DNA of 64,000 bases from contig NZ_JAFMOF010000002.1 of assembly GCF_017349075.1 (NCBI RefSeq), positions 1,488,001 to 1,552,000 on the forward strand. The letters are read 5' to 3'. Below are positions 60,632-64,000 of this stretch, one piece after another. The position numbers and the translations under genes are program-made. This DNA comes from Streptomyces triculaminicus. GTDB taxonomy: Bacteria > Actinomycetota > Actinomycetes > Streptomycetales > Streptomycetaceae. The notes beneath the pieces are model-generated. The model saw nothing but the letters and a program-made list of their open reading frames with translations, searched no databases and was not told the DNA's origin. Within the stretch, counting starts at the first letter, position 1, and each line of letters opens with the position of its first letter.

Positions 60632-61447
60632 ATGTCTTCTGCTGCCTCGCCCGCCTCCAGGACCGTGCTGGTCACCGGTGCCACCTCCGACATCGGCTGG
60701 GAGACCGCCCGGCTGCTCGCCGGAAGGGGCGACACGGTCATCGTCCACGCCCCCGACCAGGTATCCGGCGACGACGCCGTCGCCCGCCTGGCCGCGGCCG
60801 GCGTGGACGTCCTGCGGCTACGCCTGGTCGTCGCCGACTTCTCCCGGCTCGACGAGGTCCGGGCCATGGCCGTCCGGATCGCCGAGGAACACCCCGTCCT
60901 GGACGTCCTGGTCAACAACGCCGCCGTCGCCGCCCCCGAACGGCGTACGGTGACCGCCGACGGCAACGAACTGTCCTTCCAGGTCAACTTTCTGGCGGCC
61001 TACCTGCTCACCCACGAGCTGGCCGGTCCGCTGAGCGCCCGCCCGGGTGCCCGCGTCGTCAACGTGTCGTCCTCCATGCACCGCACCGCGTCCATCTCGT
61101 GGAACGACCCGCAGCGCGCCAAGCGCTACTCCCGCCTCGCCGCCTACGCCCAGTCCCAGCTGGCACTGACCGTCTTCGCCCGCGAGAAGGCCCCGTGGAC
61201 GTCGGTCAGCGTGCACCCCGGCGTGTGCGACACCGGTCTGCTGCCCCTGTACGCGCACGAGGGCGACCCCGCCGCGGAAGGCGCCGCGCGCGTCGTCCGC
61301 CTCTGCGACCCCGCCACCGAACTCGTCCCCGGCGCCTACTACGACCGTACGGCCCTCTCCCCGGCCGCCCCCGCCGCCATGGAGGACCGCACGGTGCGCC
61401 GCCTGTGCAAGCTCGCCGACCAGCTGGTCACCGCCGAGTCCGCCTGA
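60632..61447 (+). CDS. Short-chain dehydrogenase/reductase, atypical active site
   Basis: 271 residues. The cofactor loop is VLVTGATSDIGWETARLL (TGxxxDIG), then DVLVNNAAVAA and VNVSSSMHRT with the catalytic Ser. The usual Tyr-x-x-x-Lys reads AYAQSQLAL: Tyr is present but Lys is replaced by Gln. Otherwise it resembles retinol-dehydrogenase-type SDRs. ATG 60632 follows GGAG. A hairpin terminator follows directly. Confidence 0.83.
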   Translation: MSSAASPASRTVLVTGATSDIGWETARLLAGRGDTVIVHAPDQVSGDDAVARLAAAGVDVLRLRLVVADFSRLDEVRAMAVRIAEEHPVLDVLVNNAAVAAPERRTVTADGNELSFQVNFLAAYLLTHELAGPLSARPGARVVNVSSSMHRTASISWNDPQRAKRYSRLAAYAQSQLALTVFAREKAPWTSVSVHPGVCDTGLLPLYAHEGDPAAEGAARVVRLCDPATELVPGAYYDRTALSPAAPAAMEDRTVRRLCKLADQLVTAESA

Positions 61448-61451
61448 AGGA

Positions 61452-61495
61452 GGACGTTTCCCACACCCAACCCCCGTACGGGTGTGGGAACGTCC
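61452..61495. terminator. Hairpin after SDR gene
   Basis: GGACGTTTCCCACACCC (61452-61468) pairs with GGGTGTGGGAACGTCC (61480-61495) with a single bulged T and an 11-nt loop, starting 4 nt after the SDR stop codon. Confidence 0.7.
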
Positions 61496-61724
61496 GGCTG
61501 AGACCTCGGTGTGCCCGGCCGGGCGAACAGGCACGTGAAGTGCCGTACGTTCGTGGAGGCGGAGGGCGGGCGGGGGCGGTGCGGGGAAGTGTCCTCGCGC
61601 CCCGCCCGGGTAAGAGATCATCGGGCACGTCACTACTGTGCTGCGTCCACGCCCGTTCGGTCCAGTGAATGTATGCGTCCTATATTCGTCACGGAATCCG
61701 AACGGTCGACGAGCGGGGGACGGC

Positions 61725-62666
61725 ATGACATTCGATCTGCACAAGCTGCGGTTGCTGCGCGAGCTCAAGCATCGCGGCACGCTCTCGGCCGTCGCCGCCG
61801 CGCTGTCGTACAGCCCGTCCTCCGTCTCCCAGCAACTCTCGCAGCTGGAGGCGCAGGTCGGCCTTCCGCTCCTGGAACCGGTGGGGCGGCGGGTGCGGCT
61901 GACGCCGCAGGCCGAGATCCTGGTCGGGCACACCGAGGCCGTTCTCGAACAGCTGGAGCGGGCCGAGGCGGACATCGCCGCCTCGCTGGCCGGACCGACC
62001 GGCAGGCTGCGGATCGCCTGCTACCAGACGGCCGCGTTCGCCCTGGCGCCGAACGCGCTGACCCTGCTGCGCGACGCCCACCCGGGATTACGGGTCCACC
62101 TCACCCAGGCCGAGCCCGAGCAGGCCCTTCCCGCCCTGCTCGCCCACGACTTCGACCTGGTCGTGACCGAGGAGTACCCGGGAAGCCCCAGCCCCCGCCC
62201 GACGGGCCTGGAACTCGAGGAGCTCCACGAGGACGCACTGCGCCTGGCCATCCCGCCCGGCGAGGGGAGGGCGGTCCGCCTTGCCGACCTGCGCGACCGG
62301 CCCTGGGTGCTGGAACCGGAGGGAAGCGCCGCGCGGCACTGGGCCCTGACGCTGTGCCGCACGGCCGGCTTCGAGCCCGACGTACGGTTCGAGTCCGCCG
62401 ACCTCCTCTTCCACGCGCGCCTCGTCGAGCAAGGCCATGCCGTCGCCTTCCTCCCCGACCTGCTCTGGAGCGGCCGCACCCCGACCGTGACGCTCCACCC
62501 GCTCCCTCAGGGCCTCAACGCACGCAAGATCATCACGGCGGTGCGGGTCGGGAGCAGCCGCCACCCCGCTGTCGAGGCATGCCGCAAGGCACTGCGCCAA
62601 GCGGTCGAGGACCTCGACACCTTCGGCCGCCCGCCGGCTGCGGCTCGCCGGCGGGGGAGGCGCTGA
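61725..62666 (+). CDS. LysR family regulator
   Basis: 313 residues. HTH MTFDLHKLRLLRELKHRGTL and SYSPSSVSQQLSQLEAQVGL, followed by a substrate-binding-type effector domain (GRLRIACYQTAAFALAPNAL). ATG 61725 follows GCGGGGGA. It lies downstream of the SDR gene but a terminator separates them. The regulated gene is not evident. Confidence 0.83.
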   Translation: MTFDLHKLRLLRELKHRGTLSAVAAALSYSPSSVSQQLSQLEAQVGLPLLEPVGRRVRLTPQAEILVGHTEAVLEQLERAEADIAASLAGPTGRLRIACYQTAAFALAPNALTLLRDAHPGLRVHLTQAEPEQALPALLAHDFDLVVTEEYPGSPSPRPTGLELEELHEDALRLAIPPGEGRAVRLADLRDRPWVLEPEGSAARHWALTLCRTAGFEPDVRFESADLLFHARLVEQGHAVAFLPDLLWSGRTPTVTLHPLPQGLNARKIITAVRVGSSRHPAVEACRKALRQAVEDLDTFGRPPAAARRRGRR

Positions 62667-62705
62667 CAGAGGGGCGCTGACAGAGGCCGCGCGCCCGCTC
62701 GCGAC

Positions 62706-64000
62706 TCACTGTTGTCGCGGTGCTCCGGTCTCCGTCAGCTCGCCGTCGGCCAGCCGCAGCCACCGGTTCACGCCGATCTCGTGGAGGAACCGTTCGTCGT
62801 GGCTGACGATGACGAAGGCTCCCTGGTAGGAGTTCAGGGCGCTCTCCAACTGCCCCGCGCTGACGAGGTCGAGGTTGTTCGTCGGCTCGTCGAGGAGCAG
62901 CAGGTGCGGAGCCGGCTCGGCGTACAGGACGCACGCCAGGGTGGCCCTCAGCCGCTCACCACCGGACAGTACGCCTACGGGCAGGTGGGCCCGGGCGCCG
63001 CGGAAGAGGAAGCGGGCGAGCAGGTTCATCCGCTCGGCGTCCGTCCGGTGGGGTGCGAAGGCGGTGAAGTTCTCGGCGACGGTACGGTCCAGGTCCAGCA
63101 GGTCGAGACGCTGAGAGAGATAGGCGAGCCGCCCGTCGGCGCGCTTGATCTCTCCGCTGCCCGGCGGGAGGTCGCCGGTGATCAGACGCAGCAGCGTGCT
63201 CTTGCCCGCCCCGTTGGGGCCGGTCAGGGCGATGCGTTCGGGGCCCCGGATGGTGAGGTCGACGCCCGGGCCCTCGAACACGGGCCGGTCACCGAGCCGG
63301 ACCTGCAGCTGCTCGCCGAGGAAGACGGTGCGGCCGGCAGGCACGGTGGTGTCCGGCAGGTCGAGCGTGAGGCGCTGTTCGTCACGCAGAGCCCGGCCCG
63401 CGTCGTCGAGGCGTGCCTTGGCCTCGCCGACCCGGTTGGCGTGCGTCTGCCCGGCCCGGCCCGCCGACTCCTGTGCTCCGCGCTTCATGTTTCCGGCGAA
63501 GATCCGAGGCAGGCCGGCGCTCTTGAGATTGCGGGCCGCGTTGCTCTGGCGGCGCTCGGCGCGTTCGCGGGCCTGCTGCATCTCCCGCTTCTCGCGCTTC
63601 AGCTCCTGCTCGGCGTTGCGGACATTCTTCTCGGCGACTTCCTGCTCCGCTCGCACGGCCTCTTCGTACTCGGTGAAGTTGCCTCCGTAGAAGCGCAGTT
63701 CACGGCCTTCGAGTTCGACGATGCGTTCCATGCGGTCGAGCAGCGCCCGATCGTGGCTGACCAGCAGCAGGCAGCCGTTGAAGTCCTCCAGCACGTCGTA
63801 GAGCTTGTGCCGGGCGTCCAGGTCGAGGTTGTTGGTGGGCTCGTCGAGCAGCAGCACGGCGGGGCGCTTCAGCAGCTGGCCGGCGAGGCCGAGGGAGACG
63901 ATCTGTCCGCCGCTGAGCGTGCCGAGGCCGCGGTCCAGGGCGAGGTCGCCGAGGCCCAGGCGGTCGAGCTGGGCGCGGGTGCGTTCCTCGATGTCCCAGT
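62706..64000 (-). CDS. ABC-F type ATP-binding protein, 5' end outside window
   Basis: At least 431 residues; the frame runs through the right window edge. The end of the first ABC domain is visible: LGTLSGGQIVSLGLAGQLL (signature) and LLLDEPTNNLDLDARHK (Walker B). A charged coiled-coil linker follows, and a complete second domain with GPNGAGKSTLLR (Walker A), GVLSGGERLRA and LLLLDEPTNNLDL. There is no transmembrane region, so this is an ABC-F protein of the ribosome-protection group (antibiotic resistance or translation factor). Both domains look active. Substrate or target drug unknown. Confidence 0.85.
   Translation of the reverse strand, partial: WDIEERTRAQLDRLGLGDLALDRGLGTLSGGQIVSLGLAGQLLKRPAVLLLDEPTNNLDLDARHKLYDVLEDFNGCLLLVSHDRALLDRMERIVELEGRELRFYGGNFTEYEEAVRAEQEVAEKNVRNAEQELKREKREMQQARERAERRQSNAARNLKSAGLPRIFAGNMKRGAQESAGRAGQTHANRVGEAKARLDDAGRALRDEQRLTLDLPDTTVPAGRTVFLGEQLQVRLGDRPVFEGPGVDLTIRGPERIALTGPNGAGKSTLLRLITGDLPPGSGEIKRADGRLAYLSQRLDLLDLDRTVAENFTAFAPHRTDAERMNLLARFLFRGARAHLPVGVLSGGERLRATLACVLYAEPAPHLLLLDEPTNNLDLVSAGQLESALNSYQGAFVIVSHDERFLHEIGVNRWLRLADGELTETGAPRQQ

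Noticed and set aside
60391..60748. Minus-strand frames with Cys pairs (MCEQCAEPG) upstream of the SDR gene
   Set aside because: No ribosome binding site, mixed frames and no family; the Cys pair alone is not enough to call a gene.

Overview
The window is high-GC actinobacterial DNA, almost certainly from a Streptomyces chromosome. Signs are the strong G/C preference at third codon positions, frequent GTG starts with GGAGG-type ribosome binding sites, 4-nt ATGA/GTGA gene overlaps, and the gene families present (DUF4232 lipoproteins, SigJ-type sigma factor, GlxA-type AraC regulators, MMPL, DUF6247, DIP1984). The content is accessory: many one-component regulators paired with single enzymes, several transporters, decayed genes, one insertion sequence and small antagonism-type systems. 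No rRNA, complete tRNA or CRISPR array was seen.

Layout. 0-7.5 kb: MFS exporter, MMPL exporter facing a histidine kinase/response regulator pair, two exported proteins. 7.5-13 kb: MerR/alkene reductase divergent pair with a clear MerR operator, MFS transporter, carboxylesterase remnant, GlxA-type regulator facing an HD-domain hydrolase. 13-18.4 kb: decayed low-coding region with gene fragments, a lower-GC island holding a NucA/NucB nuclease with FG-GAP repeats and a small partner gene, a decayed lipoprotein, and a 1,427-bp IS5-type element that encloses a DUF4265 passenger gene. 18.4-25.2 kb: Ser/Thr kinase with TPR-like tail, then an operon of a 467-residue protein, a MoxR-type AAA+ ATPase and a HExxH/vWA protein. 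25.3-43.6 kb: a mix of enzymes and regulators (nucleotidyltransferase, DIP1984, M20 hydrolase, dienelactone hydrolase, PadR plus glycosidase, methyltransferase, AraC, VOC, SRPBCC plus SigJ, RNA ligase, intradiol dioxygenase, AI-2E-type permease, M24 peptidase, GGCT-GDSL fusion). 43.8-44.0 kb: a 52-codon gene that reads as an orphan class III lanthipeptide precursor. 44.2-55.3 kb: SNG1/DUF3533 membrane protein facing MerR, a three-gene toxin-antitoxin-like operon, lipoprotein, TetR/hydrolase pair, cupin, LysR facing a quinone oxidoreductase-hydrolase operon, NUDIX. 55.3-57.8 kb: an sdpC-sdpA-sdpB set (sporulation-delaying-protein-type peptide toxin and maturation genes). 58-64 kb: KimA-like permease, SDR, LysR, and an ABC-F protein that runs off the window.

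How genes work together. Most units are local regulator-target pairs with visible palindromes between divergent genes. Three loci could be antagonism or conflict systems: the lanthipeptide precursor, the Sdp locus and the MoxR-vWA locus. Two more are possible: the nuclease with its neighbour, and the three-gene TA-like operon. All functions are inferred from reading translated sequence; no database search was possible.
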